Of a stretch of DNA of 64,000 nt, positions 49,804 through 59,353 are shown piece by piece (the first letter of the stretch is position 1; each line of letters begins with the position of its first letter). Source of the DNA: Pseudonocardia sp. 73-21 (lineage in GTDB: Bacteria; Actinomycetota; Actinomycetes; Mycobacteriales; Pseudonocardiaceae); the NCBI RefSeq assembly GCF_001899645.1, contig NZ_MKVV01000033.1:48217-112216 (forward strand), in the 5' to 3' direction. The notes under the pieces were generated by a model, which was not told where the DNA came from, ran no database searches, and saw nothing but the letters and a program-made list of their open reading frames with translations. The position numbers and the translations under genes are program-made.

Positions 49804-51370
49804 CTCCCCGGTCGTGCCCCGCCCAGTAGGGCTGTCGCAGTTCCCTCTTGAGGATCTTGCCGGCGCCCGACTTCGGCAGGGCGTCGTCGCGGAAGTCCAC
49901 ACTGCGGGGGACCTTGAACCCGCCGAGCTTGGCGCGGCAGTGCGCGATCAGGTCCTCGACGTCCGGTTCGGCGCCCGGGCGGGCGACGACGACGGCGTGG
50001 ACGCGTTCGCCCCACGCGTCGTCGGGCACCCCGATCACCGCAGCCTCCAGTACGTCGGGATGGGTGTAGAGGACGTTCTCGACCTCGGCCGAGTAGACGT
50101 TCTCGCCACCGGAGATGATCATGTCCTTCAGGCGGTCGACGATGTAGATGTAGCCGTTCTCGTCCGCCCACGCCGCATCGCCGCTGTGGTACCAGCCCTC
50201 GTCGTCGAGCACTGCCGCCGTCTCATCGGGACGGTTGAGGTAGCCCGTCATGATGTTGGGCCCGCGGGCCCAGATCTCGCCGACCTCGCTCTGGGCCGCC
50301 CGCGTGCCGTCCTCCCGGTGGACCTCCACCTGCACCCCGATGACGGGTGCCCCCGCGGACCGCAACCGTCCGGCGTAGGGCTGCTCGCCGGTGGCGCCCC
50401 GGCGGTGGTCCTCCGGGCTGCACTGGGTGAGCAGGGGAGCGGCCTCGGTCATGCCGTAGAGCTGGCTGAAGTCGCAGGGCAGCAGCTTCATCGCGGCCTC
50501 CTGGAGCTGGTCGGGCATGGGGGAGGCCCCGTAGAGCAACAGCCGGAGGCTCGAGAGGTCGCGCTCGGCGGTGCCGGGGTGGTTCACGAACATGTTGATC
50601 ATCGATGGGACGATGAGGAGCAGTGTGACCCGCTCGCGCTCGATGACGCGCCCCACCAGGTCGGCGTCGAAGGCGGGGACGAACACGTGCGTCCCGGCGA
50701 TCCAGGTGACCGCGTAGGTCTGGGAGCCGTCGGCCAGGTGGAACATGGGACCCGCGTGCAGGTACCGCTCCTCGGGGGTGTGCCGGATGGCGAGCAGCGC
50801 GTGCTTCGCGTTCGCCACCAGGTTGCGATGGCTCAGCAGGACCCCCTTCGGCCGGCCAGTGGTGCCGCCGGTGTAGAAGACGCCGCCGATGTCCTCGGCG
50901 CCGAGGGGAACCGCGGTCGCCGCAGTGTGTCCGAGCAGCTCGTCGTGCGAGGCGAACCCGGCGGGTGCGGGACCGTCTCCCAGGTGTACCAGCGTGGTGA
51001 GGGTGGGGCAGCGTTCGCGGAGCCGGCCGCCGATCCCGGCGTGCATGTCGTCGACGGCCAGCGCGGCGGTGCCGCAGTCGTCGATGATGAAGGCGAGCTC
51101 GTCCTCGCTGAGCCGGAAGTTGAGATCGTTGAGGACCGCGCCGATCGCGGGCACCCCGAGCCAGTAGTCGAGGTGGCGGTGACCGTTGAGGGCCAGTACG
51201 CCCACGACGTCGCCCTTGCCGATGCCGAGTGACTGCAGCCCGCCGCCCAGTCCCCCCACCCGGCGTGCCAGCTCGGCATAGTCGTAGGTGATGTCGCCGT
51301 CGATGACGGCGGTGCGCTCCGGCGCGATCAGCGCAGCGCGGTCGAGGGCCCAGCGCAGGGACTCGGTCAT
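49796..51370 (-). CDS. AMP-forming acyl-CoA synthetase
   Basis: A 524-aa ANL ligase. The first loop reads FYTGGTTGRPKGVLLSHRN, with Gly replacing the usual Ser of T-S-G-T-T-G; other motifs are AGPMFHLADGSQTYAV, LYGMTEAAPLLTQ, HSGDAAWADENGYIYIVDR, LKDMIISGGENVYSAE and SGAGKILKRELR with the catalytic Lys. AGGAGCATCCCC precedes the ATG at 51370. It overlaps the convergent thioesterase by 8 nt. A 179-nt gap (51371-51549) to the next gene holds its promoter, nothing else recognisable. Confidence 0.92.
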   Translation of the reverse strand: MTESLRWALDRAALIAPERTAVIDGDITYDYAELARRVGGLGGGLQSLGIGKGDVVGVLALNGHRHLDYWLGVPAIGAVLNDLNFRLSEDELAFIIDDCGTAALAVDDMHAGIGGRLRERCPTLTTLVHLGDGPAPAGFASHDELLGHTAATAVPLGAEDIGGVFYTGGTTGRPKGVLLSHRNLVANAKHALLAIRHTPEERYLHAGPMFHLADGSQTYAVTWIAGTHVFVPAFDADLVGRVIERERVTLLLIVPSMINMFVNHPGTAERDLSSLRLLLYGASPMPDQLQEAAMKLLPCDFSQLYGMTEAAPLLTQCSPEDHRRGATGEQPYAGRLRSAGAPVIGVQVEVHREDGTRAAQSEVGEIWARGPNIMTGYLNRPDETAAVLDDEGWYHSGDAAWADENGYIYIVDRLKDMIISGGENVYSAEVENVLYTHPDVLEAAVIGVPDDAWGERVHAVVVARPGAEPDVEDLIAHCRAKLGGFKVPRSVDFRDDALPKSGAGKILKRELRQPYWAGHDRGVN

Positions 51371-51549
51371 GGGGATGCTCCTGATGATCCGATGGTGATG
51401 GCGATCACGATGGCGGACTCCGGAGGTCGGTCCTAGGTCCGAACGGGTGGCTGACTGCCTGATTCGTCCGTTTGTGGCTGAGCTCTTCGGCACTGCACGC
51501 CGCCAGCGACAGATGCGATGCCCAATGGAGTTGGTGTAATGATTATCCG

Positions 51550-52672
51550 GTGCATAACCACCGTGACGGGTCAACGGTCGATCCCGGCACGGCACAGCGG
51601 CGCGCCTGGGCGGAGGACGTGCTCCCTCCCGTGGAGCAGGTCCGGCCCGGCCTGTGGTCCATTCAGGTGCCCACCCCGGACAGCCCGCTGCGCTACGTCC
51701 CGGTCTCCGCCTTCGAACACGCGGGCGACTTCTCGATCGTCGACGCGGGGTGGAACACCGACGCCGCGTGGCGGTCCTTGATCGACGGGCTCGCCGTGGC
51801 CGGCGCCTCGGTCACGGACGTCACGGCCGTGCTCGTGACCCACATCCACCCCGACAACCATGGACTGGCCGGACGCGTGCGGGAGGCCTCCGGGGCGTGG
51901 ATCGGGCTGCGTCCCGCCGACGCTGCGCTGGCCGGTGACCGCCATCTGGACCTCGGGTCCCTGAAGGCGGGGATGCACGAGGTCTTCCGCGACTGCGGCG
52001 TACCCGACGAGGTGAGTGCGGAGACCGCGTCCTCGTCGGTCCCGCTCGGAGCCTGGGTCCAGTCGGTGGTCCCGGACCGCCTCTTCGAGGACGGCGAGCG
52101 GATCGAGATGCCCGGCTGGGACCTGCGGGCCGTGCGGACGCCCGGGCACTCGCCGGGGGATCTGTGCTTCGTCGAGCCCGGCCGCCGGCTACTCCTCACC
52201 GGCGACTGCGTGCTGCCGCGGATCAGCCCGAATGTGTCGTGGCACGCGCAGTCGGATCCCAACCCGCTGGCCGACTTCCTGGAGTCGCTCGACCGACTCC
52301 GGGGGTTCAACCCCGACCTGGTCCTTCCCGCCCACGAGTACCGCTTCGCCGACCTGCACGGTCGACTGCGGGCACTCGTCGCCCACCACCGGCAGCGGCT
52401 CGCGGAGATCCTCACCGTGGTGACCGCGCGCCTCGTGGCGACATGCTGGGACCGTCACCGCGTCCTTGAGCTGGTCGCGGCCGTGGGGGGCGATCACGCC
52501 GTACATGCGCTGCGCCGCGACACTCGCCCACCTGGAGCTGCTCGCCCGAGACGGCCGGATGGTGAGCATCCCCGGGACGCCCACCCGGTGGGTTCCGGGT
52601 CCGGGTGCCACGGCGCAACCGGTCGTCACCGCGACGCGGACTCCCGCCGGTGTCCCGGGTTGCTGTCCCTGA
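51550..52672 (+). pseudogene. Metallo-beta-lactamase-fold hydrolase, frameshifted near the C-terminus
   Basis: The frame from GTG 51550 encodes an MBL-fold protein: VLVTHIHPDNHGLAGRVREASGAW, PGHSPGDLCFVEPGRRLLLTGDC and VLPAHEYRF. After ATCWD the frame loses homology, while the +1 frame continues with SLSWSRPWGAITPYMRCAAT and ends at 52672; removing one C at 52452-52453 restores a 373-aa protein. The metal motif is also changed: family members have HxHxDH, here it reads H-I-H-P-D-N-H, so the second-site His is Asn unless the next His substitutes. It could be a damaged gene or a sequence error. Members hydrolyse thioesters or lactones in similar clusters. Confidence 0.75.
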
Positions 52673-52735
52673 CCAGACCGGCAGGGTGTGTGCCCGGTGC
52701 CGGGCGCAGGACAAACGGAGTCGAAGGAGACGGAC

Positions 52736-53614
52736 ATGCCAGGAGTGGACGGTCGGGCGGTCATCGTCACGGGTGCCGGGCGCGGGCTGGGGCGCAGCCA
52801 TGCTCTGCGGCTGGCGGCTGGGGGAGCGCTCGTGCTGGTCAACGATCCGGGGGTGGGTCGCGAGGGCGGGTCCGGTGACGCGTCACCCGCGCAGGAGGTC
52901 GTCGCGGAGATCACCGCGGCCGGCGGCACCGCGGTTGCCGACCACCGGGACATCTCCACCGAGGACGGCGCGCGTGGGGTCGTCGGTGCGGCGCTCGAGG
53001 TCTTCGGGCGGCTGGACGCCGTCGTGAACAACGCCGGCATCCTGCGGGACGGCACCTTCCACAAGATGTCCCCGGAGCAGTGGGGCGCCGTCGTCCGCGT
53101 GCATCTCGACGGCACCGCACTGGTGACCATGGCGGCCTGGCCGCACCTGCGGGAGCAGCACTACGGCCGGGTGGTCATGACGACATCGGGAGCGGGGTTG
53201 TTCGGCAACTTCGGCCAGGCCAACTACGCGGCGGCGAAGCTGGGCGTCGTGGGGCTGATGAACACGCTTGCCCTGGAGGGGGCCCGGTACGGCATTCGGG
53301 TCAACGCGATCGCGCCGGTCGCGCTGACCCGAATGACCGACGGGCTGCTCGACAGCTCCACCGACCTCGACCCAGCCTGGGTCTCGGCCGCGGTCGGCTG
53401 GCTGTGCACCGAGGAGTGCGAGCTGACCGCCGAGATCGTCCGGGTGCATGGGCCGCACTACAGTCGCGTGCGGCTTGTCGAGTCGCGCGGTGTCGACTTC
53501 CCCGAGCCGCCGACGGACGACGCGCTCGCCGCCCGCTGGGATCAGATCGCCGATCTCGCCGGCGCGAAGCAGGGTCAGGCCGCCGTGGCGGTGGCACGCG
53601 AGGCGACTCGTTAG
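52736..53614 (+). CDS. Short-chain dehydrogenase, MFE-2/HSD17B4-like
   Basis: A 292-aa SDR with GAGRGLG (residues 14-20), VNDPGVGREGGSGDASPAQEVV, NNAG in AVVNNAGILRD, Ser in TTSGAGLFGNFGQ and the catalytic pair in NYAAAKLGVVG. The PGVGREGGSGDASPA loop resembles the (3R)-hydroxyacyl-CoA dehydrogenase domain of peroxisomal multifunctional enzyme 2, which also serves bile-acid and sterol side chains. (R)-specific hydratases of MaoC type elsewhere in the window make the fitting stereoisomer. AAGGAG lies ahead of ATG 52736. It follows the frameshifted MBL gene by 63 nt. Confidence 0.92.
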   Translation: MPGVDGRAVIVTGAGRGLGRSHALRLAAGGALVLVNDPGVGREGGSGDASPAQEVVAEITAAGGTAVADHRDISTEDGARGVVGAALEVFGRLDAVVNNAGILRDGTFHKMSPEQWGAVVRVHLDGTALVTMAAWPHLREQHYGRVVMTTSGAGLFGNFGQANYAAAKLGVVGLMNTLALEGARYGIRVNAIAPVALTRMTDGLLDSSTDLDPAWVSAAVGWLCTEECELTAEIVRVHGPHYSRVRLVESRGVDFPEPPTDDALAARWDQIADLAGAKQGQAAVAVAREATR

Positions 53615-53716
53615 GTCAATCGACGGACGCCGAATTAGGCCGGGTGGCGGCATCGACTGTGGTGTTCGCTACCTTCTGCTTCTGATCGTGTGTGCACAGT
53701 GACGAAGGAGTCGTCG

Positions 53717-54697
53717 GTGGCGGGTGTCGAGGTGACGGTTCAAGGCCTGTCGAAGTCCTTCGGGCGGGCGAACATCTGGTCGGACGTGTCGCTGACCCTG
53801 CCCCCGGGGGAGGTCAGTGTGATGCTCGGCCCGTCGGGTACCGGGAAGTCGGTGTTCCTGAAGACCCTGATCGGGCTGCTCAAGCCGGAGAAGGGCTCGA
53901 TCGTCATCCACGACACCGACCTGGTGAAGTGCTCGGAGTCGCGGCTCTACGAGCTGCGCAAGCTGTTCGGGGTGCTGTTCCAGGACGGCGCGCTGTTCGG
54001 ATCGATGAACCTGTTCGACAACATCGCGTTCCCGTTGCGTGAGCACACGAAGAAGTCCGAGGCGCAGATCCGCGACATCGTGGCGGAGAAGATGACGCTG
54101 GTTGGTCTGACCGGTGACGAGAAGAAGCTGCCGGGTGAGATCTCGGGTGGCATGCGCAAGCGGGCCGGTCTGGCACGGGCGTTGGTGCTGGATCCGGAGA
54201 TCATCCTGTTCGACGAGCCGGACTCGGGACTGGATCCGGTGCGTACGGCCTACATCAACCAGTTGATCATCGATCTGAACGCGCAGACGGACTCGACGTT
54301 CCTGATCGTGACCCACGACATCAATACGGCGCAGACGGTGCCGGACAACATCGGGATGTTGTATCGGAAGCACCTGGCGATGTTCGGCCCGCGCGAGGTG
54401 CTGCTGACTAGTGATGAGCCGGTGGTGAGCCAGTTCCTGAACGGGCGGCGGCAGGGTCCGATCGGGATGAGTGAGGAGAAGGACACCGCGCAGGCGGCGC
54501 GGGAAATGGGAGAGGTCGAGGAGCTCGCGGGGCTGCCGCCGCTGAAGCCGCAGCTCGCGCCCAGCCCGGGGATGCCGGAGCGCAAGGCTGCGCTACGGCG
54601 CCAGGAGCGGGTGCAGCGGATCATGCCGACGCTGGCTCCAGCCGCCCAGCAGGCGATCCGCGACAGCCACCGGGGTGCGTCCGCGTACGCCGGCTGA
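53717..54697 (+). CDS. mceG: Mce-system ATP-binding protein (MceG/Mkl-like)
   Basis: A 326-aa ABC ATPase: Walker A GPSGTGKS (38-45), QDGALFGSMNLFDNIAFPL Q-loop region, signature ISGGMRKRAGLAR, Walker B IILFDEPDSGLDP and switch His in VTHDINTA. The long C-terminal extension after residue 250 (EEKDTAQAAREMGEVEELAG, ERKAALRRQERVQRIMPTL) is characteristic of MceG. MceG energises Mce importers of sterols and fatty acids, whose YrbE and Mce genes lie elsewhere, as in mycobacteria where it is unlinked. GTG 53717 is chosen because AAGGAG lies 8 nt before it; GTG 53690 and 53699 are alternatives in frame. Confidence 0.9.
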   Translation: MAGVEVTVQGLSKSFGRANIWSDVSLTLPPGEVSVMLGPSGTGKSVFLKTLIGLLKPEKGSIVIHDTDLVKCSESRLYELRKLFGVLFQDGALFGSMNLFDNIAFPLREHTKKSEAQIRDIVAEKMTLVGLTGDEKKLPGEISGGMRKRAGLARALVLDPEIILFDEPDSGLDPVRTAYINQLIIDLNAQTDSTFLIVTHDINTAQTVPDNIGMLYRKHLAMFGPREVLLTSDEPVVSQFLNGRRQGPIGMSEEKDTAQAAREMGEVEELAGLPPLKPQLAPSPGMPERKAALRRQERVQRIMPTLAPAAQQAIRDSHRGASAYAG

Positions 54698-54720
54698 CCG
54701 GAAGGCCGACGGATGGAGGG

Positions 54721-55320
54721 TCACCCGGGGTCGGGGGTCTGGTGTCCCAGGAACCGCACCACCACGGTGGCGACCTGCGCGGCCACGAACTCCGCCGTGT
54801 GCAGCGGCACGACGACGTGGCTGATGGCGAGTCGGGTCGCCACCTCCGCGGCCGCAGTGACGTCGGGCGGGTCCAGGTCGGGCCACCGCCTCATGACATA
54901 GGCTCCCGCGCGGTCGCGGGCAGCCTGGACGACCGGCTCGCTCTCCGTGGTGAGGAGCGGGAGCATCTCCTCGCTGCCGACTCCCGTCAGCAGTGTCTTG
55001 AGCAGCGGGTCGGTGGCGGCGGTCTCGATCGTCAGGCGGACCGCGGCCGCCCACGCCGCGTAGAGGTCGTCCTCGCTGCCGAGTGCGGCCTCGATGTCGT
55101 CGAGGAACCGCTCGGTCAGGCGCAGCACGAGTGCCGCGGCCAGTCCCCGCTTGCTGCCGAACTCGTTGTAGAGCGTCTGCCTGCTCACGCCGATGCGGTC
55201 GGCGACATCCTGCAGCCGTAGCCCGCGGTACCCGCCGGCCAGCAGGAGCTGTGTCGCCGCGGAGAGGGCCTCGTCGCGCATGAGGGCGTGGGTGCGGTCG
55301 ACGAGGGTGCGGCCTGTCAT
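54721..55320 (-). CDS. TetR-family transcriptional regulator
   Basis: A 199-aa TetR regulator with the DNA-binding segment GGYRGLRLQDVADRIGVS plus RQTLYNEFGSKRGL and a C-terminal helical domain. ATG 55320. It diverges from two overlapping P450 genes across 101 nt that contain an inverted repeat (55337-55363), so it is their likely repressor. In Mycobacterium tuberculosis a TetR gene (Rv3058c) sits beside cyp136 in the same divergent manner; this resembles it. It converges with mceG with 23 nt between stops. Confidence 0.92.
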   Translation of the reverse strand: MTGRTLVDRTHALMRDEALSAATQLLLAGGYRGLRLQDVADRIGVSRQTLYNEFGSKRGLAAALVLRLTERFLDDIEAALGSEDDLYAAWAAAVRLTIETAATDPLLKTLLTGVGSEEMLPLLTTESEPVVQAARDRAGAYVMRRWPDLDPPDVTAAAEVATRLAISHVVVPLHTAEFVAAQVATVVVRFLGHQTPDPG

Positions 55321-55336
55321 CGCGTCACTATGGACG

Positions 55337-55363
55337 CCAGATTGTGCTCCGTCAACAGTCTGG
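55337..55363. promoter_or_regulatory. TetR/P450 divergent operator
   Basis: Arms CCAGATTGT and ACAGTCTGG (one mismatch of nine) separated by 9 nt lie 17 nt from the TetR start and 59 nt from the first P450 start. Position and symmetry fit a site for the adjacent TetR protein. Confidence 0.65.
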
Positions 55364-55421
55364 ACACGAAATCGATGTGCGTCTAGTGTCGCCTCATTCC
55401 ATCGGAGGCCGGAGGCGATCT

Positions 55422-56900
55422 GTGATCATCGCAATGGAGCAGGCGGGCCGAGCTGTGCGAGCACGTCTGTCGTCTGTGCTGCTGACACCGGCACCGGCGG
55501 TCGTGGACGAGAAGTTGCTCGGGATGGCTCGTCGTGGCCGGTGCGTGGAGCTTGCACCTGCCCCGGTGGGCTCGGGCTTGAAGGCGGTCCCGGGGGACTT
55601 CGGGCTGCCGTTCCTCGGGCACACCGTGGAGTACATCCGGTTCGGCAGCACGTTCACCCGGGCGCGCCAAGAGCGCTTCGGACCCGTCTCGTGGACCGGC
55701 TTTGTGGGTGAGCAGGTCGTCCTCGCGGCCGGGCCCGACGCCACCCGGGCGGTGCTGACGAACGCGGACAAGGCCTACTCGCAGGAGGGCTGGCGGTTCC
55801 TGATCGACAGCTTCTTCCGGCGTGGGCTGATGCTGCTCGACTTCGACGAGCACCGCGCGCACCGCCGGGTGATGCAGCAGGCGTTCACCGCCGAACGGCT
55901 GGAGGGCTACGTCGCCCAGACCGTGCCGTGCGTGCGGGAGACGGTGCCCGGCTGGCGCACCGACCGGCCGATCCGCATCTACCCGGAGCTCAAGCGCCTG
56001 ACCCTGGACATCGCTACCCGCGTGTTCATGGACGAGCGCACCGGCCCGGAGACCGAGCAGATCAACAAGGCGTTCGTCGACTGCGTCCGCGCTGCGAGCT
56101 CCATCGTCAAGTGGAACGTCCCGGGCACCCGGTGGCGGGCCGGGCTGCGCGGCCGCGCGGTCCTCGAGCGCTACTTCGAGGCGAACCTCCCGGCCAAGCG
56201 CGCCGGCGGGGGAGACGACCTGTTCTCGGCGCTGTGCCAGGCCCGCACGGCCGACGGCGAGGAGTTCAGCGACGCCGACATCGTCAACCACATGATCTTC
56301 CTGATGATGGCGGCGCACGACACGTCCACCATCACCAGCACCGCGGCGGCGTACTACCTCGGGGCGAACCCGCAGTGGCAGGAGCGCGCCCGGGAGGAGT
56401 CGCTCGCGCTGGGCGACGGCCCGCTGGACATGGCGGCGCTCGGGTCGCTGCCGACGCTGGAGCTGGTGATCAAGGAAGCGCTGCGGCTGGTGGCCCCGGT
56501 GCCGGTGGTGATGCGCAAAACCGTCGCGCCCACCGCCCTGCTGGGCCACCACCTTCCGGCCGGCACGATGGTCATGGTCGCCGGCGCGGTCAACCACTTC
56601 GACCCCTCCTGCTGGACCGACCCCGACACGTTCGACCCCGACCGGTTCGCCGAGCCCCGACGCGAGGACCGGAACCACCGCGACGCGTGGATCCCGTTCG
56701 GCGGTGGCGTGCACAAGTGCATCGGCATGGCGTTCGGCACGCTCGAGGTCACCGCGATCCTGCACGAGATGCTGCGCACCCACCGCTGGACGGTCGAGCC
56801 CGGATACCGGCCCAGGTGGGACAACACCTCGCTCCCGGTGCCCGCCGACGGGCTCCCGCTGCGGCTCTGCCCGCTGGCGGGGACCCGGGGCCCCGCATGA
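55422..56900 (+). CDS. Cytochrome P450 (CYP136-like)
   Basis: A 492-aa P450 without a membrane anchor. The heme loop is FGGGVHKCIG with Cys433, ExxR is EALR in VIKEALRLVAP, and helix I has MMAAHDTSTIT, where the usual A-G-x-D/E-T is A-A-H-D-T. It starts ARRGRCVELAPAPVGSGL before the PGDFGLPFLGHTVEYIRFG proline-rich segment. Length and the divergent TetR match M. tuberculosis CYP136, an enzyme of unsettled substrate, so the name is only suggested. GTG 55422 follows GGAGGCGATCT. It overlaps the next P450 gene by 4 nt; ferredoxin and reductase genes are not in the window. Confidence 0.9.
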   Translation: MIIAMEQAGRAVRARLSSVLLTPAPAVVDEKLLGMARRGRCVELAPAPVGSGLKAVPGDFGLPFLGHTVEYIRFGSTFTRARQERFGPVSWTGFVGEQVVLAAGPDATRAVLTNADKAYSQEGWRFLIDSFFRRGLMLLDFDEHRAHRRVMQQAFTAERLEGYVAQTVPCVRETVPGWRTDRPIRIYPELKRLTLDIATRVFMDERTGPETEQINKAFVDCVRAASSIVKWNVPGTRWRAGLRGRAVLERYFEANLPAKRAGGGDDLFSALCQARTADGEEFSDADIVNHMIFLMMAAHDTSTITSTAAAYYLGANPQWQERAREESLALGDGPLDMAALGSLPTLELVIKEALRLVAPVPVVMRKTVAPTALLGHHLPAGTMVMVAGAVNHFDPSCWTDPDTFDPDRFAEPRREDRNHRDAWIPFGGGVHKCIGMAFGTLEVTAILHEMLRTHRWTVEPGYRPRWDNTSLPVPADGLPLRLCPLAGTRGPA

Positions 56901-58132
56901 CGGCACCGGGCACCGACACCGCCGCCGCGGAGCAGGTGCTGCTCGAGGTCCTGCTCACCGACCACGGGGCGTCCGGTCCGTACGCCGGGTACCGGCGCCT
57001 GCGCGAGCAGGCACCTCGGCTGACCACAGCGGCCGGCCTGCTGGTGCTCAGCGGCTACCGGGACTGCGAGGCGGCGCTGCGCAACCGCGACCTCGGCAAG
57101 GTGGACGAGTCGCTGGGATTCCAGCTCGCCGGGGTGCCCGAGGACCTCCAACGGCGCGCCCTGCGCCGCTTCCGCCGCACGATGCTGTTCCGCAACCCGC
57201 CCGACCACACCCGCCTGCGGCGGCTGGTGGCGTCGGTGTTCACCCCCCGCCATGTCGAGGCCCTGCGGCCGGCGATCGTGACCCGGATCGACGAGCTGCT
57301 CGACGGCTTCGCCGGGTGCGAGGTCGTCGACGTGATGACCGACCTGGCGCTGCCCCTGCCGGTCGGGGTCATCGGCGACCTTCTGGGGATCCCGGACGTC
57401 GACCGCTCGACCGCCGCGCCGTGGGTGCGGGACCTGGTGGCGCCCCTGGAGCCCAGCGCGGACCTCGCCGCGGTCCAGGGGGCGGTGGACGCCGAGGACC
57501 GGCTCGCGGAGTACTTCACGCAGCTGCTGGCCGAGAAGCGCCGCACGCCCGCCGACGACCTGCTCAGCCGGCTCGCCACCGCCCGCGGCGACGACCAGCT
57601 CGACAACGACGAGTGCGTCGGCACCGCCATCCTGCTCTTCGCCGCGGGGTTCGAGACCACGACCAACCTCGTCGGAAACGGTCTCGCCGCCCTGGTCGGT
57701 GCGCCCGGCCAGCTCGATCTGCTGCGCAACCGTCCCGAGCTCGCCGCACCGGCGGTGGAGGAGCTGCTGCGCTTCGACGCGCCGGTGCAGACCGACGGGC
57801 GCACCGCGCTCGCCGACACCAGCGTCGGCGACGTCGAGATCGCGGCGGGGCAGGTCGTGCTGCTGCTGCTGGGCGCGGGCAACCGCGACCCGCGGGTCTT
57901 CACCGATCCCGACATCCTCGACCTCACCCGCCGGCAGGCTGCTCCGCTGTCGTTCGGCGGAGGGCTGCACTTCTGCCTGGGCGCGCCGCTCGCGCGGCTG
58001 GAGGCGGCGGAGCTGTTCCCGCGCCTGCTCACGCGCTTCCCGCACCTGTCGGCCGCGGGTCCGGCGACGTGGCGCGCCGGCCTGTCGTTCCGCGGCCTGG
58101 CCCACCTTCCCGTCCACCCGGGCCCGACCTGA
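56897..58132 (+). CDS. Cytochrome P450, soluble bacterial type
   Basis: A 411-aa class I bacterial P450. The heme loop is FGGGLHFCLG with Cys360, the helix-I acid-alcohol pair is in LLFAAGFETTTNLVGNG, and ExxR is EELLR in AVEELLRFDAPVQ. ATG 56897 overlaps the stop of the previous P450 gene (ATGA), so the two are coupled. The pair of dissimilar P450s controlled by one TetR suggests consecutive hydroxylations of one substrate. The neighbouring dehydrogenase (58183), 50 nt downstream, may be in the same transcript. The substrate is not apparent. Confidence 0.94.
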   Translation: MTAPGTDTAAAEQVLLEVLLTDHGASGPYAGYRRLREQAPRLTTAAGLLVLSGYRDCEAALRNRDLGKVDESLGFQLAGVPEDLQRRALRRFRRTMLFRNPPDHTRLRRLVASVFTPRHVEALRPAIVTRIDELLDGFAGCEVVDVMTDLALPLPVGVIGDLLGIPDVDRSTAAPWVRDLVAPLEPSADLAAVQGAVDAEDRLAEYFTQLLAEKRRTPADDLLSRLATARGDDQLDNDECVGTAILLFAAGFETTTNLVGNGLAALVGAPGQLDLLRNRPELAAPAVEELLRFDAPVQTDGRTALADTSVGDVEIAAGQVVLLLLGAGNRDPRVFTDPDILDLTRRQAAPLSFGGGLHFCLGAPLARLEAAELFPRLLTRFPHLSAAGPATWRAGLSFRGLAHLPVHPGPT

Positions 58133-58182
58133 GCCTTCCGACATGAAGCCGCCCGAACTCCACTGAAGAGGAAACCATCACC

Positions 58183-59328
58183 ATGACCGCGACCCGATCC
58201 CCGTGGATGAACACCGACCTCGACGACTTCCGCGACATGGCCCGCACCTTCTGCGAGAAGGAGCTGGCCCCGCACCAGGACCGCTGGATGGGCCAGAAGC
58301 AGGTCGACCGCGACCTGTGGAACAAGGCCGGCGAGGTCGGGCTGCTGTGCCTGTCGATCCCGGAGGAGTACGGCGGCGGCGGCGGGAACTTCGCGCACGA
58401 GGCGGTGCTCATCGAGGAGCAGGCGGCCAGCGGGGACAGCTGCTGGGGGGTGGCCCTGCACAACGCGATCGTGGCGCACTACGTGCTCGCCTACGGCACC
58501 GAGGAGCAGAAGACCTCCTGGCTGCCGCGGCTGGCCAGCGGCGAGTGGGTCGGGGCCATCGCGATGACGGAACCGGGCACCGGGTCGGACCTGCAGAACG
58601 TGCAGACCAAGGCGGTGCGCGAGGGCGACCACTACGTCATCAACGGCGCCAAGACGTTCATCACTAACGGAGGTCAGACCGACTTCGTGATCGTCGTGGC
58701 CAAGACCGACCCCACGGCCGGGGCCGGTGGCATCTCGCTGTTCGCCGTCGAGACCGCCCGGGACGGGTTCCGCCGCGGCCGCATCCTGGACAAGGTCGGG
58801 CTCAAGGGCCAGGACACCGCCGAGCTGTTCTTCGACGACGTGCGCGTCCCGGTCGGCAACCTGATCGGCGAGGCGGAGGGCCAGGGCTTCGTCCAGCTCA
58901 TGCAGCAACTGCCGCAGGAGCGGCTGCTCATCGGCATCACCTCGGTGGCCGCGATGGAGATGGCGCTGCGGGAGACCGTCCGCTACACGAAGGATCGCAG
59001 CGCGTTCGGCCGCGAGGTCTTCTCGTTCCAGAACACGCGGTTCACCCTCGCCGAGGCGGCCACCGAGGCCCGGGTGTGCCGGGTGTTCCTCGACGACTGC
59101 ATCACCAAGCACCTCGCCGGCGAGCTCGACATCCCCACGGTTGCGATGCTCAAGTGGTGGACCAGCGAGCGCGCTATGCGGGTGATCGACGAGTGCGTTC
59201 AGCTGCACGGCGGCTACGGCTACATGAGCGAGTACAAGATCGCCCGTGCCTGGACCGATCAGCGTGTCCAGAAGATCTACGGCGGCACGAACGAGATCAT
59301 GAAGGAGATCATCTCGCGCACTCTCTGA
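58183..59328 (+). CDS. Acyl-CoA dehydrogenase, long-chain type
   Basis: A 381-aa dehydrogenase with AIAMTEPGTGSDLQNVQ, GAKTFITNGGQTDFVIVVAK, the helix-G glutamate in QQLPQERLLIGI, KDRSAFGREVFSFQNTRF and KIYGGTNEIMKEIIS. The YEGT glutamate is Gly, so the helix-G Glu is the base, as in long-chain and isovaleryl-type enzymes. GAAGAGGAAACCATCACC precedes the ATG at 58183. It may continue the P450 transcript; the 50-nt gap has no terminator. It converges on the MerR gene with 25 nt between stops. Confidence 0.93.
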   Translation: MTATRSPWMNTDLDDFRDMARTFCEKELAPHQDRWMGQKQVDRDLWNKAGEVGLLCLSIPEEYGGGGGNFAHEAVLIEEQAASGDSCWGVALHNAIVAHYVLAYGTEEQKTSWLPRLASGEWVGAIAMTEPGTGSDLQNVQTKAVREGDHYVINGAKTFITNGGQTDFVIVVAKTDPTAGAGGISLFAVETARDGFRRGRILDKVGLKGQDTAELFFDDVRVPVGNLIGEAEGQGFVQLMQQLPQERLLIGITSVAAMEMALRETVRYTKDRSAFGREVFSFQNTRFTLAEAATEARVCRVFLDDCITKHLAGELDIPTVAMLKWWTSERAMRVIDECVQLHGGYGYMSEYKIARAWTDQRVQKIYGGTNEIMKEIISRTL

Positions 59329-59353
59329 CCGGCCCGCGGGCGCCAGTGGTGGG

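Noticed and set aside
58143..58166. Seven-codon frame between the second P450 and dehydrogenase genes
   Set aside because: No ribosome site and too short to support.
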